A stretch of DNA of 55,369 nt from a virus: positions 1-55,369 of the IMG/VR virus record IMGVR_UViG_3300024273_001718; one strand, given 5' to 3'. Shown here piece after piece: positions 28,841 through 38,775 of the stretch. The notes under the pieces were generated by a model. The model saw only the letters and a list, made by a program, of their open reading frames with translations. It did no database searches and was not told where the DNA came from. A program made the translations under genes and the position numbers. Positions within the stretch are counted from its first letter, which is position 1. Every line of letters begins with the position of its first letter.

Positions 28841-30029
28841 ATAGTTTTAAGAAAACTTTTCTTGTGTCAACTTCTATTCTTGTGATTTGTACAGTAATTG
28901 GACTGTTCTTTGTGAGTGAATCAATTTCTATACCCTCTGGCAATTCAGATATATGTAACAATCCTACAATACCATCTCCAATGTCTACGAATACACCATA
29001 ATCTTTCACGGACTTAATGGTACCAATAACTTCAGTTGGGAATGATTTGTACTTTCCTGCAATTTCTTTCCATGGATCTACAGTTTCAACAACATCCAAT
29101 TGAGTCAAAGTAATTTTAGTATCACTGATAATTTCTTTTACTTTGAATTCAATCTCATCACCGGGATTAATTTCTCTGGCTTTATGTTTTCTAGCCATTT
29201 CACTGGTTAAGTCATTAGCATAAATCATACCAGTTAAACATCCATCAAATTCAACGAATACTCCATATTTTGCAGAACCTGTAACATTTCCTTTTTTAGT
29301 TTCTCCAATAGAATTTCTAAGTTCTTCTACTTTACCAGGAATCATTGCCTGTAGGTATTTTCTATGTGAAACAATAACTGTTCCTCTTTCTGTCGAATAG
29401 CTCATAGGAACTACATACATTTGAGTGTTTAAGATAGATTCAAATTCTGCAAGTTTGTTAATTCCCGCAAGAGAACCTGGCATAAAACAATCCACTCCTT
29501 GTACATTTACGAAATACCCTCCGTTTGGAATCATTCCAGTCACAGTTCCGACGTATGCTGTTTTACCTTCTTCGATCGATTCTAAAATATCTCTAAGAAC
29601 TGCAGCTTTAATTCCAGCATCAACAGATCCTAAGATAAATCCTTTGTTTGTTCTGTCACCTGATACTTCAACAGATACCTCAGTACCTGGTACTAATTTT
29701 GCCTTTGAAATTGCTGTCTCCTTTGCCATATTAACATAAACCATTTCTTTGTGGCCAATATCAATTGAAGCCCATTCAACATCTACTGCATATACTATAC
29801 CGCTATGTGTTTCTCCAGGGTTAACCGAAAATACGTTTTGGGTTGTTGTGAACGCATTTTCCATTAGGTTGTAAAGTTCTTGAGCGTAGGGCTCTCTTGA
29901 ATAAACTTTGTGACCATTCTTTGTTTTTACATGAGGGTTTGGTTTTTTGTAAGCTGATGGACAATCCGCTAAGTGAGCATCCCAATCAAATCCTAATAAA
30001 CCTTCATTTGCAATTTGTTTTTTTGACAT
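28839..30029 (-). CDS. S1-like RNA-binding protein with four S1 domains
   Basis: 396 residues. Four S1-type OB folds can be traced at about 70-135, 155-226, 243-310 and 330-396; the third and fourth are clearest (GNVTGSAKYGVFVEFDG, GTIKSVKDYGVFVDIGDG). The first 65 residues are a unique region with many aromatic and Pro residues. Bacterial ribosomal protein S1 has up to six such domains and binds mRNA on the 30S subunit. In hosts lacking Shine-Dalgarno signals, S1-type proteins are likely to matter for choosing mRNAs, so this may favour phage mRNA. A free RNA-binding or exoribonuclease-associated protein is the alternative. The gene is bounded by its own terminator. Confidence 0.85.
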   Translation of the reverse strand: MSKKQIANEGLLGFDWDAHLADCPSAYKKPNPHVKTKNGHKVYSREPYAQELYNLMENAFTTTQNVFSVNPGETHSGIVYAVDVEWASIDIGHKEMVYVNMAKETAISKAKLVPGTEVSVEVSGDRTNKGFILGSVDAGIKAAVLRDILESIEEGKTAYVGTVTGMIPNGGYFVNVQGVDCFMPGSLAGINKLAEFESILNTQMYVVPMSYSTERGTVIVSHRKYLQAMIPGKVEELRNSIGETKKGNVTGSAKYGVFVEFDGCLTGMIYANDLTSEMARKHKAREINPGDEIEFKVKEIISDTKITLTQLDVVETVDPWKEIAGKYKSFPTEVIGTIKSVKDYGVFVDIGDGIVGLLHISELPEGIEIDSLTKNSPITVQITRIEVDTRKVFLKL

Positions 30030-30081
30030 TTTTTTTGTTTGTTAAAGTGTTAATAAATTATATGATTATATATATGTTTTT

Positions 30082-31704
30082 CTAGAATGTAAATGGACTA
30101 AATCCTATCATAGGAGTAACGGAAGTTCCTGCTGACAATTGGCCATTGTATATGAATTTTAAATCCTTTAAATGTTTTGAGCATGATACTGCAACTGCAG
30201 TTGCAACTGCTTTAACTGCAGTCTCAAGTGATGGATCTGTTTTAAACTGCTTGCCTGTATTCCATGCTCTTCTCAGGTCATCCGCTAGTCTTTGTTTATT
30301 ACCATATGATATTGGAATAAATGTACCAGGGGAGGGGATGTTACATGGTAATATTGGCGGTGCAGGGTTAAATGGCTGAGTGGATGTCGATATCCAATAT
30401 TTAATAATAGTATCTGCCATTATACAATATGCATCATTACCATTACAACCATCCGCTTGAGTCCTATTTGCGTCTGCAGTTTCATTGACCCATTGCCTCT
30501 TTAACGAATCGAACCTATCCCTCTCAACGATATATTGTATTTTTTTAGTATTAGATGCCTCACTGTCCTTTCTACGCAGATATTGGCCATATAATAGACC
30601 AGTTGGATCTAACAAATTATCCCTTTTATATTCGTTAAGACTTAAGTATTTGTTTTGTTGAGTATATACTAATGTTGTAATAAATGGTATTGTTAGCCAT
30701 GCAGGAATTCTATCAGGGTATGTTTTGCTTTCTTCTTGAAATATTCTACTGTTTAGATTTTCTCGGAACGTTGTACCATTGTCCATCCATAATATCACTT
30801 GATCCTTGACCTTCGATATAAACGTATCAGGTTTATTAATATCTATATTTTCTACCCATCTTCTAAATTCTATAGTCCCGTCATTTTGGCCCAACACTCT
30901 CTTAGCAACTGCTATTACTCTAGTGCCTTCATTCATTTCCGGTACAATTTGTCGTTTGGCATTTGATTTAATTACAATATCCCCAGGTACTCCGTCTGGC
31001 ATTATTACAATAGTGAGACTTTGATTAACATCCTTTAACTCTATTGTTCCAGTAGAATCTATTGCGCTATCAAAAATATATCTGTATTTTCCAGGTATCA
31101 CTGGGATCCTAACTTTAGAGACACCCTGTAAATCCGTGGTGGTCTTTAGTCGCACTCCATTTAATCTATAAGTAATTTCATACGGTGCAACCCCATCGCC
31201 TCCAGTTACCTTCAGGGTAACTTCTGATGGTACCTTCATGTTATCTGTATCATTATTGGAAGTAACTCCAATTTCTCCAAATAGATTGGTCTCCTCTACT
31301 ATATTTGGATTTGGACAAGTTGATGGAAAGAGCTGATAAAATAAAAAAGGTTCTATTTTGTTTTTATTTTCAAGAGTCCATTTCTCCATATCACATAGAG
31401 GGTCTAGATTTAAATCAATCTTTGGAAATGGTTCAAACATATCCGCATATATGGAATTTTCGAATTTATCCTCAAGCCTTGGTTCTGTTGATTTGTATAG
31501 TGTATCGAATGCAAGAGTAAAACCTACTTCAAGTATTTTTTTATCTCCAGGCGAATGTATGTTTCCATTTGGTATTTGGGCAGTTTTAATGGCTCTAAAA
31601 TATTCATTAGCAACGAACATACCGAAATCATTAGGCCCTGTAGAAGTTCTACTGAGCATTTTATTTGAAACGTTACTTATGAATATTGGCCACTGTGCAG
31701 GCAT
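30082..31704 (-). CDS. Virion protein with central Ig-like region
   Basis: 540 residues. The first 150 residues are mixed alpha/beta. About residues 178-225 form a beta-type segment (VPSEVTLKVTGGDGVAPYEITYRLNGV), like the Ig/PKD-type domains common in tail proteins. The C-terminal 200 residues are helical, with Cys pairs near 425-465. It follows the gp5-like gene downstream. An accessory tail or hub component is likely; no family is recognised. Confidence 0.65.
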   Translation of the reverse strand: MPAQWPIFISNVSNKMLSRTSTGPNDFGMFVANEYFRAIKTAQIPNGNIHSPGDKKILEVGFTLAFDTLYKSTEPRLEDKFENSIYADMFEPFPKIDLNLDPLCDMEKWTLENKNKIEPFLFYQLFPSTCPNPNIVEETNLFGEIGVTSNNDTDNMKVPSEVTLKVTGGDGVAPYEITYRLNGVRLKTTTDLQGVSKVRIPVIPGKYRYIFDSAIDSTGTIELKDVNQSLTIVIMPDGVPGDIVIKSNAKRQIVPEMNEGTRVIAVAKRVLGQNDGTIEFRRWVENIDINKPDTFISKVKDQVILWMDNGTTFRENLNSRIFQEESKTYPDRIPAWLTIPFITTLVYTQQNKYLSLNEYKRDNLLDPTGLLYGQYLRRKDSEASNTKKIQYIVERDRFDSLKRQWVNETADANRTQADGCNGNDAYCIMADTIIKYWISTSTQPFNPAPPILPCNIPSPGTFIPISYGNKQRLADDLRRAWNTGKQFKTDPSLETAVKAVATAVAVSCSKHLKDLKFIYNGQLSAGTSVTPMIGFSPFTF

Positions 31705-31724
31705 TTACTATATGTTTTATAGAA

Positions 31725-31733
31725 TTATATATC
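31725..31733 (-). promoter_or_regulatory. Late-type promoter motif
   Basis: GATATATAA on the minus strand, about 21 bases upstream of the 540-residue virion protein start. The intergenic region (31705-31787) also holds an AT palindrome around 31762-31779 (GAATATATATATATATTC) just after the gp5-like stop codon, which might end transcription or be only AT-rich spacer. Confidence 0.45.
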
Positions 31734-31787
31734 TTTATCTCAAAACGTTAACATGTCCTTTGAATATATATATATATTCTCTTTTAT

Positions 31788-32486
31788 TTATTTTCCAGTT
31801 TGCTGATATGGTAAATGTACTGGTGCCCATGGTGCAACTGGAACTCCACTAGGGCCAGCAGGTGTTGGATGGATATGTGTATTATATAATTCTTTGAAAG
31901 ATTCTAGAAACGTTTCTAAAGATTTACCTCTAACCGCAGGTTCCTTTTCATCTTCAGATCCTTCTCCTGTATTTGAAAGAAATATATTTCCAGCATCTAA
32001 AAATATCTTGTTATCAGATGATATTTTTATAATTCCATTTTCATCCAATTGTATGATTGGTCTTTCCTTTGCCCCAGATCCTCGTGTTATGACCAGTCCA
32101 TCCTCAGGGGAATGATATATTCGAATGTTACGTACTTCATCATATATTAATGAAACCACGTCATGGGCCGCAGCTGATGATTTTAGGACATCAGTTATTA
32201 GCGCTTTACTTTGATTAATTTGAAACCAATATTCAGGGTGATATATGTTACCATTGTCAAATCGAACAGCAACAACAGTCCCAATATTCGGAGGATTATG
32301 AGAACCAACAAAGTCACAATTCATAGGAGTTGCCCATGGAATTGCATCGTTTGGTAACTTATCAAATTTACCAAACACCTTAACACGACAACGACCCAAG
32401 AATTTTGGGTCAGCGTTATCAACAACCTCACCAATCCAGTGGGTTTCTCTAATATTATCTTTGTCTAATTCTTTATCTGTTGCCAT
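31788..32486 (-). CDS. 5: gp5-like baseplate hub/needle protein without lysozyme
   Basis: 232 residues. The N-terminal part (about 10-95) has the OB-fold pattern of gp5/gpV/VgrG (HWIGEVVDNADPKFLGRCRVKVFG, then IGTVVAVRFDNG). After it come short beta repeats (KISSDNKIFLDAGNIFLS) of the type that build the triple-stranded spike. Near the end THIHPTPAGPSGVPV carries a His-x-His pair, as in the metal-binding spike tip of P2 gpV. T4 gp5 has a lysozyme inserted between OB and needle; here that domain is missing, and a lysozyme is instead fused to the gp27-like hub two genes upstream. The role is the membrane-piercing device. Confidence 0.85.
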   Translation of the reverse strand: MATDKELDKDNIRETHWIGEVVDNADPKFLGRCRVKVFGKFDKLPNDAIPWATPMNCDFVGSHNPPNIGTVVAVRFDNGNIYHPEYWFQINQSKALITDVLKSSAAAHDVVSLIYDEVRNIRIYHSPEDGLVITRGSGAKERPIIQLDENGIIKISSDNKIFLDAGNIFLSNTGEGSEDEKEPAVRGKSLETFLESFKELYNTHIHPTPAGPSGVPVAPWAPVHLPYQQTGK

Positions 32487-33682
32487 TAATCAAATACATT
32501 TCCTAGCGCTCTTGTTGCCGCTCTTTGTAATCCTTCTCCAATCGTACTTCCACTCATATCACCAAACACATTTAAATTAATATTGTTACCAATATTCTTT
32601 GTGACTTGATTAATATCAGTAGCAGCATCTACATTTCTCACAAAGTTAGAGAAAACATTTTCCATTGATGGAATTCTATTAACTGTTCTGTTTCGAAGTT
32701 CCTGTTCAAGTTCTCTCTTCTTTTCTTCTGCTAATTTTTTTGCAGCTGCCTTTGCTTTATCTTTAAATTCATTTGCCTTTCCTGTTGCCTTTTCCTTTGC
32801 AAACTCAAGGGGTGATTTTGAAGAATCTTCAAAATACTCACTGTCAGGGGCAGGTGAAAGATAACCCGTAGAATATGTTGGTTGTTTTTTTATAATACCA
32901 TTAAGAACTCTTGCCTCTACTCTTGAAAGCGTTTCATATGTAAATGTGATTGTGTTTGCTGCAACCTCAGGATTTTTAGAAAGATCTGCAAATATGTTAG
33001 TACCAGTGGTCATATCCCACTCACAGTATCCAAGACCAATCATAAAATATGGTCTTCCGCTTGGTCCCATTATGTCTGCATTTTCATTCTGTGAATCAAT
33101 AGTAGGTTTAAAATTATCAGGAAATCCTGTAATAGCAGCTTTATTTGCTTTATTTGGTATTCCTCCTACCTTTGTACTTACGTTAGTTTGGATTGATCTA
33201 ACCTCTGTTACGTAAACATAAACTTTAAACTTTCTGAGGTTTTTAGGAATAATCCATGTCCATTTTCTCTCATCAAATGCAGCTCTCCTATATAAATGCA
33301 TAAGACCTGCAATCGGTAGGTTAAGCGATTCTAACGTTTCAATTTCTATTTTAGCATCATCACCTCCCAAATATGCGTTTTCGGGGTTATATTGCTGAAG
33401 CTTCTCAAGACCCTTTAAGCTTTGCCAATACCATGGCATCTCAACATTAATTTTTTTAAGAGCATCTTTAAAATTTTTAAGATCTTCTAATCGTTCTTGA
33501 TAAAATTCATCAGATTCTGCGAGTTTTTCTAAAAAAGATTGAGCTGGACCTGCTAACAATGGCGAATCCTCTGGATTATACCAGTCGAATAGCAATGCAA
33601 ATGAAAGATAGGTAGGATCCTGATACGGAAACGTCCTATATGAACCTTTTCTAAAGTCGTTTATGTTTTTAAAATCTGACAT
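32486..33682 (-). CDS. Tail-tube-initiator-like protein (gp48/gp54 type)
   Basis: 398 residues. The first 130 residues are helical. A beta region (about 140-265) with KFKVYVYVTEVR and RPYFMIGLGYCEWDM fits the tube fold shared by gp19, gp48 and gp54. The C-terminal region contains an Ala/Lys/Glu-rich helix (about 290-340). The gene overlaps the gp5-like start by one base and follows the hub gene, exactly where a tube initiator is expected. The call is by fold pattern and position. Confidence 0.55.
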   Translation of the reverse strand: MSDFKNINDFRKGSYRTFPYQDPTYLSFALLFDWYNPEDSPLLAGPAQSFLEKLAESDEFYQERLEDLKNFKDALKKINVEMPWYWQSLKGLEKLQQYNPENAYLGGDDAKIEIETLESLNLPIAGLMHLYRRAAFDERKWTWIIPKNLRKFKVYVYVTEVRSIQTNVSTKVGGIPNKANKAAITGFPDNFKPTIDSQNENADIMGPSGRPYFMIGLGYCEWDMTTGTNIFADLSKNPEVAANTITFTYETLSRVEARVLNGIIKKQPTYSTGYLSPAPDSEYFEDSSKSPLEFAKEKATGKANEFKDKAKAAAKKLAEEKKRELEQELRNRTVNRIPSMENVFSNFVRNVDAATDINQVTKNIGNNINLNVFGDMSGSTIGEGLQRAATRALGNVFD

Positions 33683-33722
33683 GTATTATTTATCTTTATT
33701 TCTGTTACACTTCATTTTTTGT

Positions 33723-35834
33723 TTATGCGTATGCAGTATTATCTAATTCGATGTCGTTCCAGTATGTTATGAATTTTTCCTGTCTATCCTTTAGTCCGTT
33801 TGTTCCGCCGTTTACTGCCTTTGAAACAGATAGAACATTAGCACTGGTAGATCCTAGATTGGCTAATCCGGAAACTCTACTGTTTATTTTTTTCCACCAA
33901 AAACAAGCAGAGTCTGCTGCGTAATATGGTGTTTTCAATATATCCGGATCTATGAGCACATTTATGTTTTTACCATCGGGTTTCGAATTCAGATATGTAT
34001 TATATTTAGTATAGTTACTTCGCCCTGTAATTTGTATATAACCTCTACCTTTGAATTTTACACCGTCACCTGGTCTAACGTTTCCAAGATCCTTTCTACC
34101 CTCATACGCTATGCCTGATGCAAATTCCTCTACCCACTTAAAGTTACCTGATTCATGTGCACACTGTGATAGGAAGTGAGCTCTTTCCAATGGAGATACT
34201 ATTCCATATCTCTTCATTGCTTCCACAAGCTCCTTAGGTGGTTTTGATACCTTCTTACCTCTATATTTTTTATTTGCAACGTCAGATGTTGTATCAGGTA
34301 CTACCGGTGGAGCAACAGGTTCCTCTGGAACCTTTTTCATAGGAGTTACTGTCTCCTTATTAATATTATTAACCCTGCTTGGCCATTCTCTTCTTAGTAA
34401 ATTTATGCGTTGTTTAACTGAAACATCTCCCGCACTATATGTATATACTATTCCACCCACCACATAATATCCACTTAAAAAATTATCAAGGACATACGTT
34501 CCTGAATTTGTTAAATCTGAATCCTCTACCTTTTGAGTACCATTAAATCCTCTCTCTTCCTTTAAATCTTTCACTGTTTTATCAGCAATCATTCTGTCCT
34601 GTTCGTTTGTATATATTGCAACCGGAATTTTATGGTATCTGTGTATTGCGGGATTAAAAGTTTCTAATTCAATATTTAAAGACATTTTTTTAACTTCATC
34701 CATGTTTTGTACATTTGCAATTGCAGCGTATTCATAGTTAAGATGTACGTTTGATGTTTCAGGATCTCCTGATTTTCTACCAACGTATTTATATTTAATT
34801 TCATTCTTATACCTGTCCTCATCTCTTCGGCCTTTCATAGGCTCTTCGATATCCTTCATATTTTTACTTGCTAAAGGTTCGATAGTGTGAGATACTAAAC
34901 CTTCATCAGAATCATTTTCATAATACTGTAACACTCGCTTGTATCCGTTCTTTTTAGCAGAAGCTCCGGCCATATTTATAAGAGATTGGGATGTTATTTG
35001 ACGATTGGTTCCCGAATCTCTAATATGATTTGATAACAATAATGGCAATTTACCCTGATTTATTGCATCATCAATTGTAGCAGATGGCATGTCAGTCATT
35101 TCTTTGTCATATGCAATTATAGCGTCCTCGAGGGTTTCCTCTGAATTAAGTAATTCATTTAAATTAACATAGTTGATATAGTAGTATGGATCAATGCTAA
35201 AAGTCTGAAAACTATCTTCGTCAATATAAGAGTGTCTTACCAAATCTGCTAATGTATCATACATAGAATTAAAGGGTACAACCAGGTTCATCTCATCGTC
35301 AGTATTACTAATATTGGTTGCAACTCCTAGTTTTAAATCGTTTGCAATAGATTCAACATGGTCTAGACTTGTTCCATTTCCATATGATTTACAATCCTCA
35401 GCATAAAGTCCTGGAATTTTAATCCTTCCAATGAATGAGTACCTACCTCCACTAAGATCTGCCCTTTGTTTAGGCGAATCCACATACACAATATCAAAGT
35501 CCATTCTAATATCCTTGTATGATGTTTTATCAAGAGTACCAAGTCTAATGTTTATAACATCTCCATCTCTAGGAAATGTATCAACTGTAAATTGTCCCTT
35601 AATATCCACAATGGAAAGATCTAATATTGGCAAAACGCCAGTGCAATCCAATGTCATTCTGGTAATAGAGTCCAAGTTGAATAGATACTTATTAATCATA
35701 ACTATTAGGTTTAACCCCTTACTTGTATTAGCCCTATCATTACCTTCATTCTCGCCAAAAGACGCAAATTCAATTTTATCCAACTTAATGCTAGGTTCTG
35801 TTACTGTTAAAATGTGATTGTTAATTGATGCCAT
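33723..35834 (-). CDS. 27: gp27-like baseplate hub fused to a GH19 lysozyme
   Basis: 703 residues. The first about 500 residues show a hub-type pattern: a beta domain with LDLSIVDIKGQFTVDTFPRDGD, then helical and beta segments, as expected for a gp27-like trimeric hub. A Pro/Val-rich linker (about 500-525) leads to a GH19 glycoside hydrolase domain (about 530-697) with AHESGNF (catalytic Glu near 561), GRGYIQITGRSNY and a terminal NGGTNGLKDR. GH19 enzymes cleave chitin or peptidoglycan glycan chains. In T4 the tail lysozyme belongs to gp5, so here the wall-digesting activity has moved. The gp27 part is inferred from position and pattern; the GH19 part is clear. Confidence 0.8.
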   Translation of the reverse strand: MASINNHILTVTEPSIKLDKIEFASFGENEGNDRANTSKGLNLIVMINKYLFNLDSITRMTLDCTGVLPILDLSIVDIKGQFTVDTFPRDGDVINIRLGTLDKTSYKDIRMDFDIVYVDSPKQRADLSGGRYSFIGRIKIPGLYAEDCKSYGNGTSLDHVESIANDLKLGVATNISNTDDEMNLVVPFNSMYDTLADLVRHSYIDEDSFQTFSIDPYYYINYVNLNELLNSEETLEDAIIAYDKEMTDMPSATIDDAINQGKLPLLLSNHIRDSGTNRQITSQSLINMAGASAKKNGYKRVLQYYENDSDEGLVSHTIEPLASKNMKDIEEPMKGRRDEDRYKNEIKYKYVGRKSGDPETSNVHLNYEYAAIANVQNMDEVKKMSLNIELETFNPAIHRYHKIPVAIYTNEQDRMIADKTVKDLKEERGFNGTQKVEDSDLTNSGTYVLDNFLSGYYVVGGIVYTYSAGDVSVKQRINLLRREWPSRVNNINKETVTPMKKVPEEPVAPPVVPDTTSDVANKKYRGKKVSKPPKELVEAMKRYGIVSPLERAHFLSQCAHESGNFKWVEEFASGIAYEGRKDLGNVRPGDGVKFKGRGYIQITGRSNYTKYNTYLNSKPDGKNINVLIDPDILKTPYYAADSACFWWKKINSRVSGLANLGSTSANVLSVSKAVNGGTNGLKDRQEKFITYWNDIELDNTAYA

Positions 35835-35837
35835 TTA

Positions 35838-36338
35838 TTAAATAGTTATTGTACCGTTTCCGATTGTTAGGTTTACTTCTCCATCTTTTAAAATGTTTGG
35901 AGGTAATATTTGTGAAGACCCATTTGCCTTCTGTGCAGCCTTTCTCTGTAAGTACTCAATTCGGCTAGCGTCCTTCACTGGAAGTCTTTTCGTATCAATG
36001 AATTGGTCTCTAATAGAGATTTCATCTGTTGATTTTTGTACCATTTTAACTGGTCTAATAACAGCAAGAACTCCATTGTTTTGAGGTATCTCTAAAACAT
36101 CTCCAATATTAATAATGAATGGATTTGATATATTATTCCATTTCAATATATAGTCAACGAAATTAGCATCTCTATAATATTTTAAAGATATTAAATCCAT
36201 TCTTACAATATCATCTGCAGTTACAATATGCTCAGCGATAACTTCAGTTCCCTCTACAAAAACAACAGTAGGTCTAGCGAATATAACTTTAGTTCCGTCA
36301 CTTGAGAGTGTCTTTTTTTCTAATGTATTAAATTTCAT
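35838..36338 (-). CDS. LysM-type baseplate protein, gp53-like
   Basis: 166 residues. Residues about 43-85 (MDLISLKYYRDANFVDYILKWNNISNPFIINIGDVLEIP, quoted here only in parts: DLISLKYY and IINIGDVLEIP) match the LysM-like fold of T4 gp53-type wedge proteins. The C-terminal half is helical and basic with a Gly/Asn-rich end. It lies between the hub and a tube-fold gene, overlaps the next start by one base, and probably holds wedges together through that fold. Confidence 0.7.
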   Translation of the reverse strand: MKFNTLEKKTLSSDGTKVIFARPTVVFVEGTEVIAEHIVTADDIVRMDLISLKYYRDANFVDYILKWNNISNPFIINIGDVLEIPQNNGVLAVIRPVKMVQKSTDEISIRDQFIDTKRLPVKDASRIEYLQRKAAQKANGSSQILPPNILKDGEVNLTIGNGTITI

Positions 36339-38140
36339 TATCCGTTACTTATTTTTCTAAAGACATTTATAAAGTCATCTTTCTTAGGTGTTCCACCATC
36401 TTTATTTCCATATGCACTTACATCAGATGTGTTATTAATATCGGCGCCATCATCAGGTTGTAGGTAAAATCTACCTCGACCTGCGTTAAACATGGATTCA
36501 ATCTCTGCCTTATCTCTCGGTCTTCCTGGCTTTAATGTAATTACAACTACCATTTTTTCAGGAAAATCCTGTAGCGCAGTAGCGCCTTCAAAGGTAATTT
36601 CACAATTTTCCATTGCTAAGTTACCACATACAATTATAGGATTCAATGGATTTCCTACAGTAACATGCCATTGACCAGTAGGATCTCCTGTTAAAAGAGC
36701 CGCGGCAGCTTGGCCTCCCTGTGGTGTGTTAAACATTTCCATTAAACTACCACCTATTAGGTTGTTTAGTAATTTATTATCTGCTAAATTTTTCCAATTC
36801 GCAGGATCCGCAACTCCTTTAAACATATTACCCATATCTGAGACAATAGATCCTAAAAATCCACCATAATCACCCGATTTAAGCTTAGCCAAATTTCCAA
36901 GTGGCCTTGCAACAGATCCATCTCCAATGTATCTAACGCTTCCTCCCCAAAATGGAGCATTATTATAAGTTAATGCAAGTATGTTTGCGAGTTGGTCTAA
37001 CATCATTACCTTCGGGTTAACTCCCTCAAAACTCTTAAGTTCGTATTCAAATTTAAGCGTGAACGCTTGTTCAAATTTAAGACCGCTTTCCCTTACTAAG
37101 GTATCTTTAATAACATTTAGTGGTCCAAATACATGATTAGGGTATGTGTCACTGAATGCGTCATAACCTGCATTTTGTGCAGAGGCATTTGATTCAACAG
37201 CACCCTTTCCCTTTGCAGCATTAGCAGCTGCTGATAAAAATTTACTATTGTTTACCATATTACCAAACTTACCAGAAGCACCTTTTGTTTGAGATTGCAA
37301 TGTCTGTACCTCTGCTGTGGCTGTTTTCCAATTATATCCATGTGAGAACTTTAATATCTCTGTAATTGAATTTCCTGGAGCTTCGCCAAGCCATGTAACA
37401 GCTCTTGCAATATCAGGTTGTTGTACCTCTTCTACTGTACCATCAGCCCCTAATTGTTTGGGTGTAATAATGTCGTCCGATACAGGATATGCAAATCTAC
37501 GAAGTGTTATTAATAAATTGTTTGGAATTTTACCATAATATTTCGTAAGAGCAAAGTCTGAATAATTATATCTATATCCATAATTACCTGCAACATTACC
37601 TGTTATTTCTATAATTTGAGTAACGGTTGGATTGACCAAACTCATTGGATCTATTTTTCGATATCTTCCAGTAGCAACTGTAAGACCATCTTTCGTAAGG
37701 TCCAATGGATTACCCCTGTAATTTATTAATGAATATTTGTTAAATGCAGAGTATGGTCTTGGGCCGATTGTAATTTTATTTGGATTTGTTTTGCCTGCTT
37801 GGGTAGATATATACGTCTCAGAGTCATGCTCTTTAGTGTAGTATTTAGACTCGTTTGTATTAATTATAGTAAATGGTTCGTCAGTTGCAACTGCTCTTGC
37901 AGCGGTCTGATCAGGTTTTTTTGGAGCCTTTATAACGTTACCTCCTTTTTTTCCTCCAGTATTAACGCCATCTGGATTTGCTCCATCTATTGTATTTGGG
38001 TCATATCCTGTAATGCTCTTTGTGGCACTGATAAATCCTTTACCTAATCCTGTAGTTTTAGCATAGTCAAAGCCTTCCTTCGCTTTTGCCTTTGTAGCAT
38101 CTGCTAATTTATCAAAATAACTTTTTTCAATTTCTGCCAT
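36338..38140 (-). CDS. Large tail-tube-fold protein (gp48/gp54 type)
   Basis: 600 residues. The N-terminal 100 residues are low complexity (Lys, Ala, Gly). A tube-fold pattern is split: IPNNLLITLRRFAYPV near 205 and a C-terminal block, GQWHVTVGNPLNPIIVCGN to MVVVITLKPGRPRD (about 490-545), separated by an Ala/Gly/Asn-rich insert and a long helical part. This long form occurs in phages that put a tube initiator at the hub. Its start is in a promoter-bearing hairpin. Exact correspondence to gp48 or gp54 is not resolved. Confidence 0.6.
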   Translation of the reverse strand: MAEIEKSYFDKLADATKAKAKEGFDYAKTTGLGKGFISATKSITGYDPNTIDGANPDGVNTGGKKGGNVIKAPKKPDQTAARAVATDEPFTIINTNESKYYTKEHDSETYISTQAGKTNPNKITIGPRPYSAFNKYSLINYRGNPLDLTKDGLTVATGRYRKIDPMSLVNPTVTQIIEITGNVAGNYGYRYNYSDFALTKYYGKIPNNLLITLRRFAYPVSDDIITPKQLGADGTVEEVQQPDIARAVTWLGEAPGNSITEILKFSHGYNWKTATAEVQTLQSQTKGASGKFGNMVNNSKFLSAAANAAKGKGAVESNASAQNAGYDAFSDTYPNHVFGPLNVIKDTLVRESGLKFEQAFTLKFEYELKSFEGVNPKVMMLDQLANILALTYNNAPFWGGSVRYIGDGSVARPLGNLAKLKSGDYGGFLGSIVSDMGNMFKGVADPANWKNLADNKLLNNLIGGSLMEMFNTPQGGQAAAALLTGDPTGQWHVTVGNPLNPIIVCGNLAMENCEITFEGATALQDFPEKMVVVITLKPGRPRDKAEIESMFNAGRGRFYLQPDDGADINNTSDVSAYGNKDGGTPKKDDFINVFRKISNG

Positions 38141-38179
38141 TACGTATTAGATATATTTGTTTTGTTATATATCCACGTA
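38141..38179 (-). promoter_or_regulatory. Promoter-containing hairpin at the start of the tube-fold gene
   Basis: TACGT (38141-38145) pairs with ACGTA (38175-38179), and GATATAT (38150-38156) pairs with ATATATC (38167-38173). The late-type motif GATATATAA (minus strand, 38165-38173) is in the 5' arm, and the 3' arm abuts the ATG at 38140. Confidence 0.5.
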
Positions 38180-38187
38180 TCTATTTG

Positions 38188-38775
38188 CTACTCAAGATTG
38201 TCTAGTTCAATTGATCTAGGTCTAAATAGTAATTTGTCAAAGTAGTCTTTCGATTCACCTGCCCTATCTCCTAGGAATTTCTTGATATGCGCTTCAAATA
38301 TCCCTTTACTACCATAGTAATATGTACCCTTTGAGTAGGTGTTTCGTGTGGAAAGTTCATATAAATCCTTTATCGTTTTCTCAATAAAGAAATCCTGTAT
38401 GTTATTATATAACTCATTAACTTCTGTAAACGTTCTCACGCACATTACAGAATCAACCACAACAAGATATGTCTCCCATTTGGAGTCAATATAATTTTGA
38501 AACTCCTTTACTGTGGCGAATTTTTGTCTGGATATTCTGAATGAAGTAAGTGCACCGTCAAAATTCCTGTCAAATTTCATGTCAAACATATATCGTTTTA
38601 AGAAATCTAACTCATCATAGAATTTAGTGATGCGGATTTGATACCTTGGCATTTTATCATTAAACTCAACGTCATGGATAATTGCCCTTACCGGAAATAC
38701 TATATTGTTATATCTGTTATTTGAAATGAGAACATGGATATGGTCTCCTTTTGAAAAAAGTTTGTGTCTAATCAT
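38188..38775 (-). CDS. Hypothetical protein near the hub genes
   Basis: 195 residues, mixed alpha/beta, basic, with many Tyr and Phe. The first 50 residues look like a small beta barrel (HIHVLISNNRYNNIVFPVRAI). No motif or membrane segment stands out. It overlaps the next upstream gene by four bases and precedes the tail-tube gene, so a hub-assembly role is possible but unsupported. Confidence 0.6.
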   Translation of the reverse strand: MIRHKLFSKGDHIHVLISNNRYNNIVFPVRAIIHDVEFNDKMPRYQIRITKFYDELDFLKRYMFDMKFDRNFDGALTSFRISRQKFATVKEFQNYIDSKWETYLVVVDSVMCVRTFTEVNELYNNIQDFFIEKTIKDLYELSTRNTYSKGTYYYGSKGIFEAHIKKFLGDRAGESKDYFDKLLFRPRSIELDNLE

